Shown: positions 44,001 to 51,749 of the stretch, piece after piece | Layout of the letters: each line of letters opens with the position of its first letter | Numbering within the stretch: the first letter of the stretch is position 1 | Origin: Streptomyces sp. GS7 | GTDB taxonomy: Bacteria > Actinomycetota > Actinomycetes > Streptomycetales > Streptomycetaceae | Length of the DNA: 64,000 bases | Assembly (NCBI RefSeq): GCF_009834125.1 | Contig: NZ_CP047146.1 | Span: forward strand, 4,891,501 to 4,955,500 | Reading direction: 5' to 3' | The notes under the pieces: model-generated | The model's database searches: none | Seen by the model: only the letters and a program-made list of their open reading frames with translations | What the model was told of the DNA's origin: nothing | Position numbers and translations under genes: made by a program

Positions 44001-44432
44001 ATGGACGCAGCAGAACGCTTCCGCGCCGCCGTCGACCGCCGCGACCTCGCAGCGATGGAGGACCTGTTCACCGACGACATCCGCCTCTACAGCCCCGTGA
44101 AGTTCCAGCCCTTCGAGGGCAAGCCGATGGTGCTGGGCCTCTTCGGGGTCCTGCTCCGGACCTTCGAGAACTTCCGCTACATCGGCCGGTTCGCCGGCAC
44201 CGCCGAGACGAGCGCCGACGGCACCGCTTCCCCGTCGGCGGCCCTGCTCTTCCGCACCACCGTGGGCGGCAAGCAGATCCACGGCATCGACCTGCTGCAC
44301 TTCGACGGCGACGGCCGGATCAAGGAATTCACCGTCATGGTCCGGCCGCAGTCCGCCGTCCAAGCCCTGGGCGAGGCGGTTCTCGCCGGGCTGATCGATG
44401 ACGGTCTGGTCCCGGCACCCGCCGATCAGTGA
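44001..44432 (+). CDS. SnoaL/NTF2-like protein
   Basis: A 143-residue cone-shaped NTF2-like fold: AAERFRAAVDRRDLAAMEDLFTDD opens with the first helices, then strands (IRLYSPVKFQPFEGKPMVLGLFGVLLRTF...FRYIG) and a closing IHGIDLLHFDGDGRIKEFTVMVRP sheet. Family members range from polyketide cyclases to isomerases or plain binding proteins. No catalytic Asp/His pair of SnoaL is certain. GAGGGGAAG precedes ATG 44001. Regulated, by inference, by the divergent PadR. Confidence 0.8.
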   Translation: MDAAERFRAAVDRRDLAAMEDLFTDDIRLYSPVKFQPFEGKPMVLGLFGVLLRTFENFRYIGRFAGTAETSADGTASPSAALLFRTTVGGKQIHGIDLLHFDGDGRIKEFTVMVRPQSAVQALGEAVLAGLIDDGLVPAPADQ

Positions 44433-44712
44433 CGAGGGTGCCCCTGGTTCGCCCGCCGGAGAGCGGTCGTCGTTGCGGCCACGATGGCGGGCACAACCGG
44501 GGCACGGCACAACGGAAATCTCGGAGGGCACCGGCAGCTCCCGGTGTCGATACCGTCGTACGTCTCGCGCCGCTGCCTCACCCCTCCAGGCAACCAGCCA
44601 CGGACGACCGGGCATTGCGGTAGGGCACGCGTGGCGTCTCTCCTCACGCCCGGGGTTCGTCACCCCCCGCTGGGCCGAGTACCGGTGCCGCCGGCCGATG
44701 CCTGCCGCCCGA
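44433..44712. other. Convergent intergenic region
   Basis: 280 nt between the SnoaL gene and the TetR gene ends. Nothing recognised; no strong hairpin with a T-run seen. Confidence 0.35.
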
Positions 44713-45321
44713 TCAGGACCGACCCTCGGCGAAACCTCGTTCGAGGGCATCGAGCGCTGCGCCCACCGTGGCGTTGAGTCGCCGCCGGACACCGACCGGC
44801 GAGCGTCCCGCGAGGAGCCCGTCCTGGACGACCGAGTGCCGCAGGATGAGCACACCCGTCGCCGCCGCGGCCCACGCCGTCGATCCGCTCGCCTCCGCCA
44901 GCGGTGTGAGCCACGACTGGAGGAGGGAAGCCCGTCGGGCGGTCAGTGTCGGTGAGTCCCGTTCGCACTGTGCGAAGGTGCGCATGGCGGCCCATATCGT
45001 TTCGTCGACCGCTCCCCATGAGCACGGGCCGGCGAGGATGGGGCCGCTCACCACCAGGGGGCGGATCGCAGTGGTCGCGGAGGTGGTCCCGCGATCGGCG
45101 ACCGTTGCCACCAGCTGCTCCAGAACAGCCGGCTCGGCATCGAAGAACAACTCCTCCTTCGCGCCGAAGTAGTTGACGACCGTCTTGACCGACACGTCAG
45201 CGGCGGCAGCGACGTCGGCGAGCGTCACCGACTCGAACCCTCGCCGCTCGAACAGTCGGGTCGCACAGTCGGAGATCCGCTGTCGCGTCTCCGCTCGCTT
45301 GCGCTCACGAATACCTACCAT
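44713..45321 (-). CDS. TetR-family repressor divergent from SDR gene
   Basis: A 202-residue regulator with HTH at about residues 10-55 (ETRQRISDCATRLFERRGFESVTLADVAAAADVSVKTVVNYFGAKEEL), then a helical ligand domain. The ATG at 45321 lies inside a palindrome CTACCATGGTAG, and a second related dyad sits just upstream, so binding would directly cover its start: tight autoregulation. It is divergent from an SDR gene, a typical repressor/enzyme pair in which the enzyme removes or makes the ligand. Confidence 0.88.
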   Translation of the reverse strand: MVGIRERKRAETRQRISDCATRLFERRGFESVTLADVAAAADVSVKTVVNYFGAKEELFFDAEPAVLEQLVATVADRGTTSATTAIRPLVVSGPILAGPCSWGAVDETIWAAMRTFAQCERDSPTLTARRASLLQSWLTPLAEASGSTAWAAAATGVLILRHSVVQDGLLAGRSPVGVRRRLNATVGAALDALERGFAEGRS

Positions 45322-45346
45322 GGTAGAAAGTTTACCAGCATGGTAA
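45315..45346. promoter_or_regulatory. Twin TetR operators
   Basis: CTACCATGGTAG (45315-45326, perfect palindrome) and TTACCA-GCA-TGGTAA (45332-45346, perfect 6-bp arms) share the TACCA/TGGTA half-site. They lie in the divergent space between the TetR start (45321) and the SDR start (45367). Confidence 0.72.
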
Positions 45347-45366
45347 GAATCTTGAAAGGCGGAGCC

Positions 45367-46200
45367 ATGGATGGACAGTTGCGCTGGCTGGTGACAGGCG
45401 CCAGTTCGGGCCTGGGAGCGGCAGTTGCCGAAGCTGCGATCGCGCGTGGGGACGAGATCATCGCGACCGCTCGCGACGCGGCACGGCTGGACCGTCTCGT
45501 CGGCCGAGCCGCCGACCGGGTGCGTGTGGTCGAGCTGGACCTGGCCGACCCGGCGGGAGCACGGGCGGCGATCGCCGACATCGCACGGACGGGGATCGAC
45601 GTTCTGGTGAACAACGCCGGCTACGGGCTCATAGGCGCCTTCGAGGAGGCCACCGATGGGCAACTGCGTGAGGCATTCGAGGTCAACCTCTTCGGCGGCC
45701 TCGAACTGACCCGGGCCCTCCTGCCCGGCATGCGCGAGCGGAGCTGGGGGCGCATCGTGCAGATGTCGTCGATCGTCGGTGTCACCTCCGGGCTCGGCGG
45801 CGCGGGGTATGCAGGCCCCAAGGCGGCCCTCGAAGCCGTGTCGGACTCGATCGCGGCCGAGGTCGCACCGTTCGGCATCCACCTCACGATCGTCGAACCC
45901 GGCGCGTTCCGCACGGACTTCGGCGGGCGGTCGCTGCGCCTGACCGACCAGCTTCCCGCGTACCGGTCGATCGTCGGGCCACCCCGCGACGCGTTCCTCG
46001 CCCACCACGGCACCCAGCGGGGCAACCCCGAGCGCGCCGCCCAGGCCATCCTCGACGCGGTCCTGTCGCCGCGGCCCCCGCGACGACTACCGCTTGGCCC
46101 GGACGCCTTCGGCGTGCTCCGCGCCCACTACACGGCACGGCTGTCCGAACTCGACGCTCTGGAGCCGACCGCCGCGGTGACCGACTACCCCAGGTCCTGA
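45367..46200 (+). CDS. Short-chain dehydrogenase/reductase
   Basis: A 277-residue classical SDR: LVTGASSGLG for NAD(P) binding, VELDLADP, VNNAGYG, Ser in QMSSIVGV and the catalytic YAGPK (Tyr-x-x-x-Lys). The ATARDAARLDRL stretch after strand 2 carries Arg residues that favour NADPH. Start set at ATG 45367 after AAAGGCGGAG; an in-frame ATG at 45340 sits inside the operator and is less likely. It is the probable target of the divergent TetR repressor. Substrate unknown. Confidence 0.87.
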   Translation: MDGQLRWLVTGASSGLGAAVAEAAIARGDEIIATARDAARLDRLVGRAADRVRVVELDLADPAGARAAIADIARTGIDVLVNNAGYGLIGAFEEATDGQLREAFEVNLFGGLELTRALLPGMRERSWGRIVQMSSIVGVTSGLGGAGYAGPKAALEAVSDSIAAEVAPFGIHLTIVEPGAFRTDFGGRSLRLTDQLPAYRSIVGPPRDAFLAHHGTQRGNPERAAQAILDAVLSPRPPRRLPLGPDAFGVLRAHYTARLSELDALEPTAAVTDYPRS

Positions 46201-46309
46201 CCCGGCGGGCTGCCCGATCCCGACCGATCCAGTCCGGTCCGGTCCGGTAAGTCCGGCCGGCTCGCGGACCGGTAGGGCCGTGCCGTCCCGACCGCGCCCG
46301 TACACCGTA

Positions 46310-46355
46310 TTGCTTGGGCGAGCAAACCGCGCTACCGTCTTGCTCATGCAAGCAA
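46310..46355. promoter_or_regulatory. Two TTGCT-N6-AGCAA operators 30 bp apart
   Basis: TTGCT-N6-AGCAA occurs at 46310-46325 and again at 46340-46355, exactly 30 bp apart (about three helical turns). The second copy contains the ATG of the following TetR gene. Strong sign of an autoregulatory operator pair. Confidence 0.72.
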
Positions 46356-46990
46356 GAAATGGCTCGTCCAAGCAAAACGCGGGAGGCAAGGCCAAGCGCT
46401 CCTTCACGGAGACGGGCCGTCGCGCCCAGATCGTCACCGCGGCGATCGACGTCATCGCCGAAGTCGGTTACCACCGGGCCTCGTTCGCGAAGATCGCCGA
46501 GCGCGCCGGGCTGAGGAGCACGGGGATGATCTCCTACCACTTCGACGGGCGGGACGACCTGATGCGCGAGGTCGTCGCCGAGGTACTGCGGATCGCGGAG
46601 GGACACCTCCGCCCCCGCATCGAGGCCCACGAGAGCTACGCGGCCCGCCTGCGCGCCTCCATCGAGGGCAACCTGGATCTGTGCGCCGAGTACCCGAACC
46701 ACCTCGCGGCGATCACCGAGATCCTCACCAACCTCCCCGGCGGCTCCCCCGGCATGGCGGCCTTCCTCGACACCACGGAGGCGAACCTCACCGTCCAGGT
46801 GGAGCAGATCCGCAAGGGGCAACGCGCGGGCGAGTTCTGCGACTTCGACCCGTGGGTGATGATGCGCGCGATCCGCGCCGCCATCGATGACGTGGTACGC
46901 CGCGCCACCCGCGATCCCGATCTCGATGTACGGGCCGCCGGCCGGGAGTTGGCCGACCTGTTCGACCGGGCCACCAGAAGCACGTCATGA
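46346..46990 (+). CDS. TetR-family repressor
   Basis: A 214-residue TetR protein from ATG 46346. A basic lead (SSKQNAGGKAKRSF) precedes the HTH (RRAQIVTAAIDVIAEVGYHRASFAKIAERAGLRSTGMISYHFDGRDDL), then a BetI/TetR_C_6-like helical domain. Its start codon lies within an inverted-repeat operator, so it should repress its own transcription. The stop overlaps the next membrane protein gene by 4 nt (ATGA), so repressor and membrane protein form one operon. Confidence 0.87.
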   Translation: MQARNGSSKQNAGGKAKRSFTETGRRAQIVTAAIDVIAEVGYHRASFAKIAERAGLRSTGMISYHFDGRDDLMREVVAEVLRIAEGHLRPRIEAHESYAARLRASIEGNLDLCAEYPNHLAAITEILTNLPGGSPGMAAFLDTTEANLTVQVEQIRKGQRAGEFCDFDPWVMMRAIRAAIDDVVRRATRDPDLDVRAAGRELADLFDRATRSTS

Positions 46991-47700
46991 CCACAGCGAA
47001 AACGGGGGAACACGCCATGGCAACACAGCAGGCACCGCAGACCGACACCGACGGGGCCGCCGCAGCGCCCGCCCGACGCCGCACCGCGGCGCTGCGCCGT
47101 CGACTCGCCGCGCAGCTGCTCTTCGAACTCGTCATCCCGCTCGGCTCCTATTACGGGCTGCGCGCGGCCGGCGCCGGCCAGTGGCTCTCGATGGCCGTAG
47201 GCGGCCTGCTGTTGCTGCCGTGGATCGGTTACGGCATCGTGCGGCAGCGGCGGGTGGAGGCGATGGCGGTGTTCACGCTGAGCCTGGTGGTGGTCGGAAC
47301 GCTGCTGTCCCTGATCACCGGCAGCCCACGGGTGCTCATGATCAGGGACAGCTGGCTGACCGCCGCGATCGGACTCTGGGTGCTCGGCACACTGCTCACC
47401 CGGCGTCCGTTCATCATGACGACCTCGCGCGGCATCGTCATCGCCAAGGTCGGCGAGGCCGGACTGGTCGCATGGGAGGCGCGGTGGGACGTGGAACCGA
47501 TGTTCCGTCACCACCTGCGACTGGTCACGGCGGTGTGGGGCGCGGTCTTCCTCCTCGACGCGGTGCTGCGGGTGGTGCTGGCGTACACGATCCCGGTGGA
47601 CGCCTTCCCGCTGACCAGCACCGTGCTCTGGCTGGTGCTGCTCGGCGGGCTGCTCACGTTCCACAACTGGTACATCACGCGGCACGGCCTCAAGCTGTAG
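46987..47700 (+). CDS. VC0807-family integral membrane protein
   Basis: A 237-residue protein with about six hydrophobic helices: LLFELVIPLGSYYGLRAAGAG, LSMAVGGLLLLPWIGYGI, VFTLSLVVVGTLLSLITGS, SWLTAAIGLWVLGTLL, VTAVWGAVFLLDAVLRVVLAY and STVLWLVLLGGLLTFHNW. This matches the VC0807 family, whose function is unknown. It is translationally coupled to the TetR gene, so its level follows the repressor's ligand; an efflux or stress role is possible but unproven. The first 35 residues are low complexity and an in-frame ATG at 47017 is an alternative start. The 237 nt after it (47701-47937) hold no gene. Confidence 0.72.
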   Translation: MTTAKTGEHAMATQQAPQTDTDGAAAAPARRRTAALRRRLAAQLLFELVIPLGSYYGLRAAGAGQWLSMAVGGLLLLPWIGYGIVRQRRVEAMAVFTLSLVVVGTLLSLITGSPRVLMIRDSWLTAAIGLWVLGTLLTRRPFIMTTSRGIVIAKVGEAGLVAWEARWDVEPMFRHHLRLVTAVWGAVFLLDAVLRVVLAYTIPVDAFPLTSTVLWLVLLGGLLTFHNWYITRHGLKL

Positions 47701-47937
47701 GGGGAGCCACGGGCACCGACGTCGGGGGGCTCATCCCGTGGAGGTGCTCATCGCGCGAGGGCCGCCGGCCCTCGTCTGTCCGTTGCTCGCAGGGATGGGT
47801 TGCTGTTGTCCGTCGGCCTGGGTGCGGCAGGGCCTCAAGCCGTTGGACGGCGGTCGTGGAGAGCCTTCGCAACCACCTGCGTTCGAGGCCCGTAGTCGGG
47901 GAGCGGAACCGCTCGGTTGCCGCGTCCGGCCACGGGC

Positions 47938-48984
47938 TCAGCGGGCAGATCCGCTGCTCGGAGCGGACTGGGTGAGGATGCGCCGAAGCCAGCGGGAACG
48001 GGCGTTGCCGGCGTCCTGGCTGAGGACTGCCTGTGGGGCGAAGGTGTCGAAGCCATGGAACGCTCCGGGCCACACGTGCAGTTCGGCCTGGCCACCGGCC
48101 TGCCAGATCGCCTGGGCATAGGCCACGTCCTCGTCCCGGAAGGTCTCGGCCGACCCGACCTCGATGTAGGCCGCAGGGAGCCCGGACAGATCCGTGGCGC
48201 GGCCGGGAGCGGCGTAGGGCGGCAGGTCCGCTGCGCCGTACCGGTCGCCCAGCAGCGCCTGCCACGCAGTGGTGTTGGAGGATCGGTCCCAGGTGTCGAT
48301 GCCGGCCATCTGGTGACTGGAGAAGGTGTCGTTGCGGTCGTCGAGCATCGGGGACAGAAGCAGCTGTCCGATCGGTGTGGGCCCGCCTCGGTCACGGGTG
48401 AGCAGGGCGAGCGCCGCGGCGAGTCCGCCACCGGCACTCTTTCCTCCCACGATGATCCGGCCCGCGTCGATGCCCAGTTGGGCCGCTTGCCCGGCCACCC
48501 AGACGAATCCGGCGTAACAGTCCTCCACCGGTGCCGGATACTGCGCCTGCGGCGCCAACCGGTACTCGACGGAGACGACGGCCAACTCCATTGTGAGAGC
48601 CCACTCGCGCAGCAGTCGCGGAAGAACCGACCACGCGTTGCCCGCGATCATCCCTCCGCCGTGCATGTAGTACAGCAGGGGCAACGGCCCGGCGATCCCG
48701 GCGGGCCGTGCGCTCACCAGCGTGACGTCCTGCCCGCCCGACGCTCCCGGTACACGCAGCTCGGTCACCTCGAAGCGGCCGTCGGCCCGGAGATCCCGGA
48801 CCGTCGGCCTGGGCCGGGCCGCGGCATCCCGCTGCTGCCGGGCCGCAAGGTTCTCCAGGGTGATCGGCTCCCTCGCCTCGTCCCCCAAAGCCGCCAGCGC
48901 CACCCTCAGTTCGGGGTCGAACGGGGGCGCGTCCCCGGCCGTCGAGACCGGGCCGGGCTCCGGCGGCATGCCACCGGCACTCAT
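47938..48984 (-). CDS. HSL-family alpha/beta-hydrolase (esterase)
   Basis: A 348-residue esterase of the hormone-sensitive lipase (GDSAG/HGGG) family. LYYMHGGGMIAG is the oxyanion motif, GKSAGGGLAAAL carries the nucleophile Ser, and the later ETFRDEDVAYA and FHGFDTF contain the Asp and His. ATG 48984 follows GGAGG by 8 nt; the longer frame upstream is not family-like. No signal peptide. Typically hydrolyses short acyl esters; natural substrate unknown. No evident operon partner. Confidence 0.88.
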   Translation of the reverse strand: MSAGGMPPEPGPVSTAGDAPPFDPELRVALAALGDEAREPITLENLAARQQRDAAARPRPTVRDLRADGRFEVTELRVPGASGGQDVTLVSARPAGIAGPLPLLYYMHGGGMIAGNAWSVLPRLLREWALTMELAVVSVEYRLAPQAQYPAPVEDCYAGFVWVAGQAAQLGIDAGRIIVGGKSAGGGLAAALALLTRDRGGPTPIGQLLLSPMLDDRNDTFSSHQMAGIDTWDRSSNTTAWQALLGDRYGAADLPPYAAPGRATDLSGLPAAYIEVGSAETFRDEDVAYAQAIWQAGGQAELHVWPGAFHGFDTFAPQAVLSQDAGNARSRWLRRILTQSAPSSGSAR

Positions 48985-49263
48985 GCCAGGCCCTCCCGTC
49001 GGGCGAGGGGAAACCGGCCGGCGTCCCGACCGCAACGGCTCGTCAGCGTGTCCGGGCGTGTGGGGAAGGCGCGCGTGAGGTCCATGCGGCATAGTCAATC
49101 ACCTGGGGGCCGGTGTGGGTGGTGGGCCGGGTACTCGTACTGGTCGGGGGCGGGGGCGGTTGTCCTGCACCGTCGGCTGCCGAGTCTCCACCCGTGGGTG
49201 GAACCCTCCATATCAACCCCTGGGTGGTCGCCATCGGCTCCGCGCGAGGCGCAACCTTGACCC

Positions 49264-49875
49264 ATGCACTCACTGCACTCCGCACTTGTCGCTCTCACCG
49301 GCGCCTGTGTCCTGATCTTCACCGGGGCCTGGGTCGTGGGTGGTGTCTATTTCGGCGTGAGGAGCCAGGCCGGCCCGGGCGGCTGGGTGCGCGGTATGCG
49401 TCGCACCCTGCCGCGCAGGGTCCTGCTGATCGCGGGCGCCTATGCGTTCTCCGAGCTGGTGAGACACACCCCACAGGTGTGGCATCACCTCCAGTACTGG
49501 CAGCCCGAGCTGGCTCTGCTGGGTGCCCTGCTCGCCGTCGCCTCCACCGCGTTGCTGCTGTGGGCGCGATGGGTTCTGGGCACCATGTGGGCCAGCATCC
49601 CCATGGTCAAGGAGCACCACGAGCTGCGTACCGACGGCCCCTACCGGCTGGTGCGCCATCCCATCTACACCGGCTTCCTCGGCCTGGTCGTCGGCGGCAT
49701 GCTGGCCTGCGGCTTCGGTGTCTGGATTGCCTTCCTCGTGATCGCCGTCCCCTGGCTGCTCCGTCGGGTCCGGGTCGAAGACGGCCTCATGGCCCGCCAG
49801 TTCGGTCCCGCCTACGCGCTCTACCGCACGCGCGTGCCGGCGTTGATACCGTGGACTCGCCCCGCCCGTCGGTAA
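49264..49875 (+). CDS. ICMT-family membrane methyltransferase-like protein
   Basis: A 203-residue membrane protein with five hydrophobic helices, carrying the isoprenylcysteine carboxyl methyltransferase signature in its C-terminal half: HHELRTDGPYRLVRHPIYTGFLG (SAM-binding RHPxY motif) and later DGLMARQFGPAYALYRTRVPALIPW (E/D-x-x-L...F...Y..Y..R..R.IP). Bacterial members methylate small lipophilic acids or are uncharacterised. ATG 49264. Ends opposite a methyltransferase gene with paired hairpins between. Confidence 0.85.
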   Translation: MHSLHSALVALTGACVLIFTGAWVVGGVYFGVRSQAGPGGWVRGMRRTLPRRVLLIAGAYAFSELVRHTPQVWHHLQYWQPELALLGALLAVASTALLLWARWVLGTMWASIPMVKEHHELRTDGPYRLVRHPIYTGFLGLVVGGMLACGFGVWIAFLVIAVPWLLRRVRVEDGLMARQFGPAYALYRTRVPALIPWTRPARR

Positions 49876-49910
49876 GCGCCCCTCCCACCGACGGTCGCCA
49901 CCCCGACACG

Positions 49911-49970
49911 CCTGCCGGAGTCCCATCCGGCAGGGCGCCTGCCGGGTTCCGGCCTCGCGAAGAGGCCGGA
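49911..49970. terminator. Two adjacent hairpins between convergent genes
   Basis: CCTGCCGGA/TCCGGCAGG (49911-49934, 6-nt loop) and TCCGGCCTC/GAGGCCGGA (49948-49970, 5-nt loop). They sit between the ICMT-like gene (end 49875) and the minus-strand methyltransferase gene (end 49987) and probably end both transcripts. Confidence 0.7.
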
Positions 49971-49986
49971 GCGGCACCACCAGGGG

Positions 49987-50844
49987 TCAGGTGGTGGCCA
50001 GCAGCACGTCCTCTCCGCTCGACGGGCGGAGTCCGTCGGTGCGGTCGGCGAAGTAGCGCTCGGCGAGTGCCTCCCCCGACACGTGCCGGACGTCCGCGAA
50101 GCCGGCGTCGCGGGCCACTGCCAGCATCTCGGGCGGGGTGTAGAAGCTGATGAACGGCGTTCCGGATGCCTGCGCGCCCTTCTCGCTCCTCCGGAGGCCG
50201 GGGCGGTCGGCGTCGTCGAGCAGTTCGGTCGGCAGCAGGAAGGTCATGGCGAGCGTCGAGCCGGGGGCGAGCCCGGCGACCTGGCGCAGTGTGGTCGCCG
50301 TGGCGTCTTTGGTGAGGTACATGGTGACGCCGGTCGAGACGATGACCGCCGGCCGACCGGAGTCGAAGCCGGCGGCGGCCAGCTTCTCCAGCCAGTCTTC
50401 GCTCGCCTCGAAGTCGACCGGCACCAGGTGCAGCCAGTCGGGGATGCCGTAGCCGAGTTCGGCCAGGCGGCGGCGCTTCCATGCCTGGGTGCCCGGCTGG
50501 TCGACCTCGAAGACCCGTAGGCGGGAGGCGACCTCCGGCCTGCGCTGGGCGAAGGTGTCCAGGCCGGCTCCCAGGATGACGTACTGGGTCACGCCGCGGT
50601 CGGCCTGCTCCTCGATCAGGTCCTCGACGAAACGGGCGCGGGCCACGATGGCCGCCCGGAACCCCACGGTGGCCTGCGGGTCCATGTCGGGGCGGTGGCG
50701 CCAGTCGTCGTCGGGGGCCGCCAGCTCCAGGCCGGTCTCGTCCCTGAGCACGTGCGGCGGCGGGTCGAGCTGGACGTGCAATGCCCGCCACAGGGCGGTC
50801 CGCACCGCGGTGTTGTCCGGCTCCCCGATCTGCTCGTCTGCCAT
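49987..50844 (-). CDS. SAM-dependent methyltransferase (TIGR00027/PPM1-like)
   Basis: A 285-residue methyltransferase of the leucine carboxyl methyltransferase-like family abundant in actinobacteria. FRAAIVARARFVEDLIEEQADRGVTQYVILGAGLDTFAQRRP contains the Arg and the GAGLDT SAM motif; FEVDQPGTQAWKRRRL is the acidic ribose-binding strand, and PVDFEASEDW and STGVTMYL complete the set. Third gene of an RHH-VOC-methyltransferase operon (21-nt gap from the VOC gene). The substrate, probably a small-molecule carboxylate or hydroxyl, is unknown. Confidence 0.87.
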   Translation of the reverse strand: MADEQIGEPDNTAVRTALWRALHVQLDPPPHVLRDETGLELAAPDDDWRHRPDMDPQATVGFRAAIVARARFVEDLIEEQADRGVTQYVILGAGLDTFAQRRPEVASRLRVFEVDQPGTQAWKRRRLAELGYGIPDWLHLVPVDFEASEDWLEKLAAAGFDSGRPAVIVSTGVTMYLTKDATATTLRQVAGLAPGSTLAMTFLLPTELLDDADRPGLRRSEKGAQASGTPFISFYTPPEMLAVARDAGFADVRHVSGEALAERYFADRTDGLRPSSGEDVLLATT

Positions 50845-50865
50845 GGTGTTCCCCTTTCGCCTCGG

Positions 50866-51210
50866 TCAGTTACCGGCGGGGGCCTGGAGGCTCCACAGAC
50901 GCCCGTCGGGGTCGCGGACGGTCATCTCCCTGGTTCCGTAATGGGTGTCCTCGAACGGCGTCACCACCTCGACGGCAGGATCGGGGCGGAACGCGTCCGC
51001 GTCCGGAACCTTCAACACGACCTGCGTCCGGGGCTCCTGGTCCTCGGGCACCTCGGCGATGAAGACGTACGGCCCGTCGCCGTTGCGGAGCCGGCCGGAG
51101 TTGTGGTCGGTCGAGAACTCCAACTCGTAGCCCAGCCCCTGGAAGAACTTCGCCGCCCTGCCCCAGTTGTGGGTCGTCAGGAACACGGCCTCGATTCCTT
51201 CGGTCGCCAT
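50866..51210 (-). CDS. VOC-family (glyoxalase/bleomycin-resistance fold) protein
   Basis: A 114-residue single VOC domain: MATEGIEAVFLTTHNWGRAAKFFQGLGYELEF opens, and PYVFIAEVP...VVLKVPDADAFRPDP with the closing GTREMTVRDPDGRLWSL supplies the metal-site Glu and the usual final strand. ATG 51210 has AGGAG about 7 nt upstream and begins one nt after the RHH stop. VOC proteins bind or open metal-chelating small molecules (antibiotics, methylglyoxal, dioxygenase substrates). The operon with a methyltransferase and an RHH regulator suggests a small regulated detoxification unit, by inference. Confidence 0.83.
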   Translation of the reverse strand: MATEGIEAVFLTTHNWGRAAKFFQGLGYELEFSTDHNSGRLRNGDGPYVFIAEVPEDQEPRTQVVLKVPDADAFRPDPAVEVVTPFEDTHYGTREMTVRDPDGRLWSLQAPAGN

Positions 51211-51211
51211 G

Positions 51212-51391
51212 TCAGGTCTCCTTCCCGGTCGATTGACCTGTCTGGCCTTGGGCGTCGTCGAGGTAGGCACGCAGGGCGTCGGCAACCAATGCCGACAACG
51301 ACATGCCCGACTCAATGGCGCGGTACTTGACCTGCTTGATCAGCCCGATCGGCAGGTACACGTTGAACTGCTTGACTTCCTCATCACCCAC
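51212..51391 (-). CDS. Ribbon-helix-helix (CopG-like) regulator, 59 aa
   Basis: This small gene is easily missed. From GTG 51391 (an in-frame TAG lies 24 nt upstream) it encodes [20 protein letters not shown] then [20 protein letters not shown] and a short polar tail. FNVYLP is the DNA-binding ribbon, [28 protein letters not shown] the two helices of an RHH_1 domain. The stop is one nt before the VOC start, so it heads that operon. A 12-bp palindrome with direct repeats lies just before the start, the usual site for RHH autoregulation. It resembles antitoxin-type RHH proteins, but no toxin gene follows. Confidence 0.78.
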   Translation of the reverse strand: MGDEEVKQFNVYLPIGLIKQVKYRAIESGMSLSALVADALRAYLDDAQGQTGQSTGKET

Positions 51392-51397
51392 GAGCGC

Positions 51398-51417
51398 GAT
51401 GCTAGCATCCTAGCAAG
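51398..51417. promoter_or_regulatory. RHH operator: palindrome with TAGCA direct repeats
   Basis: GATGCTAGCATC (51398-51409) is a perfect palindrome, and TAGCA is repeated 8 bp apart (TAGCATCCTAGCA). It is 7 nt upstream of the RHH gene's GTG start at 51391. Confidence 0.65.
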
Positions 51418-51749
51418 CTATTCGCCCGTCGATACGGCGAACCGGTCCAGGAGGCTCAGGGCGTCGGCGTCGGCACTCGTCGCCCCCAGGCGCGGCGTCG
51501 CCGGACTAGGCGCGGGGGGTCGTGGGCGCGTAGGCAGGGGGTCGCCGGCGCAGGCACGGCGAGGCTCAGGCATGGGTGATCTGCGGCCCCGCGTAGGACA
51601 GCGCCGCCGGAACGCGTCGCCTGCGGCGTCGCGGTGCTTGAGGCCGGCGGGACTCCCCCGCTCGCTCCGGCACCGTGTGCCCGTTGCGGGTCCTGATGGA
51701 GGTGTCCGCGCGGCGAGCCGCCGAGGGGGCGCGCCGTCGCAGCGCGCTC
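51418..51749. other. Intergenic region, no recognised gene
   Basis: Between the RHH promoter and the end of the GspS-like gene. Open frames on both strands are Gly/Arg/Pro-rich and unlike known families. Confidence 0.4.
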
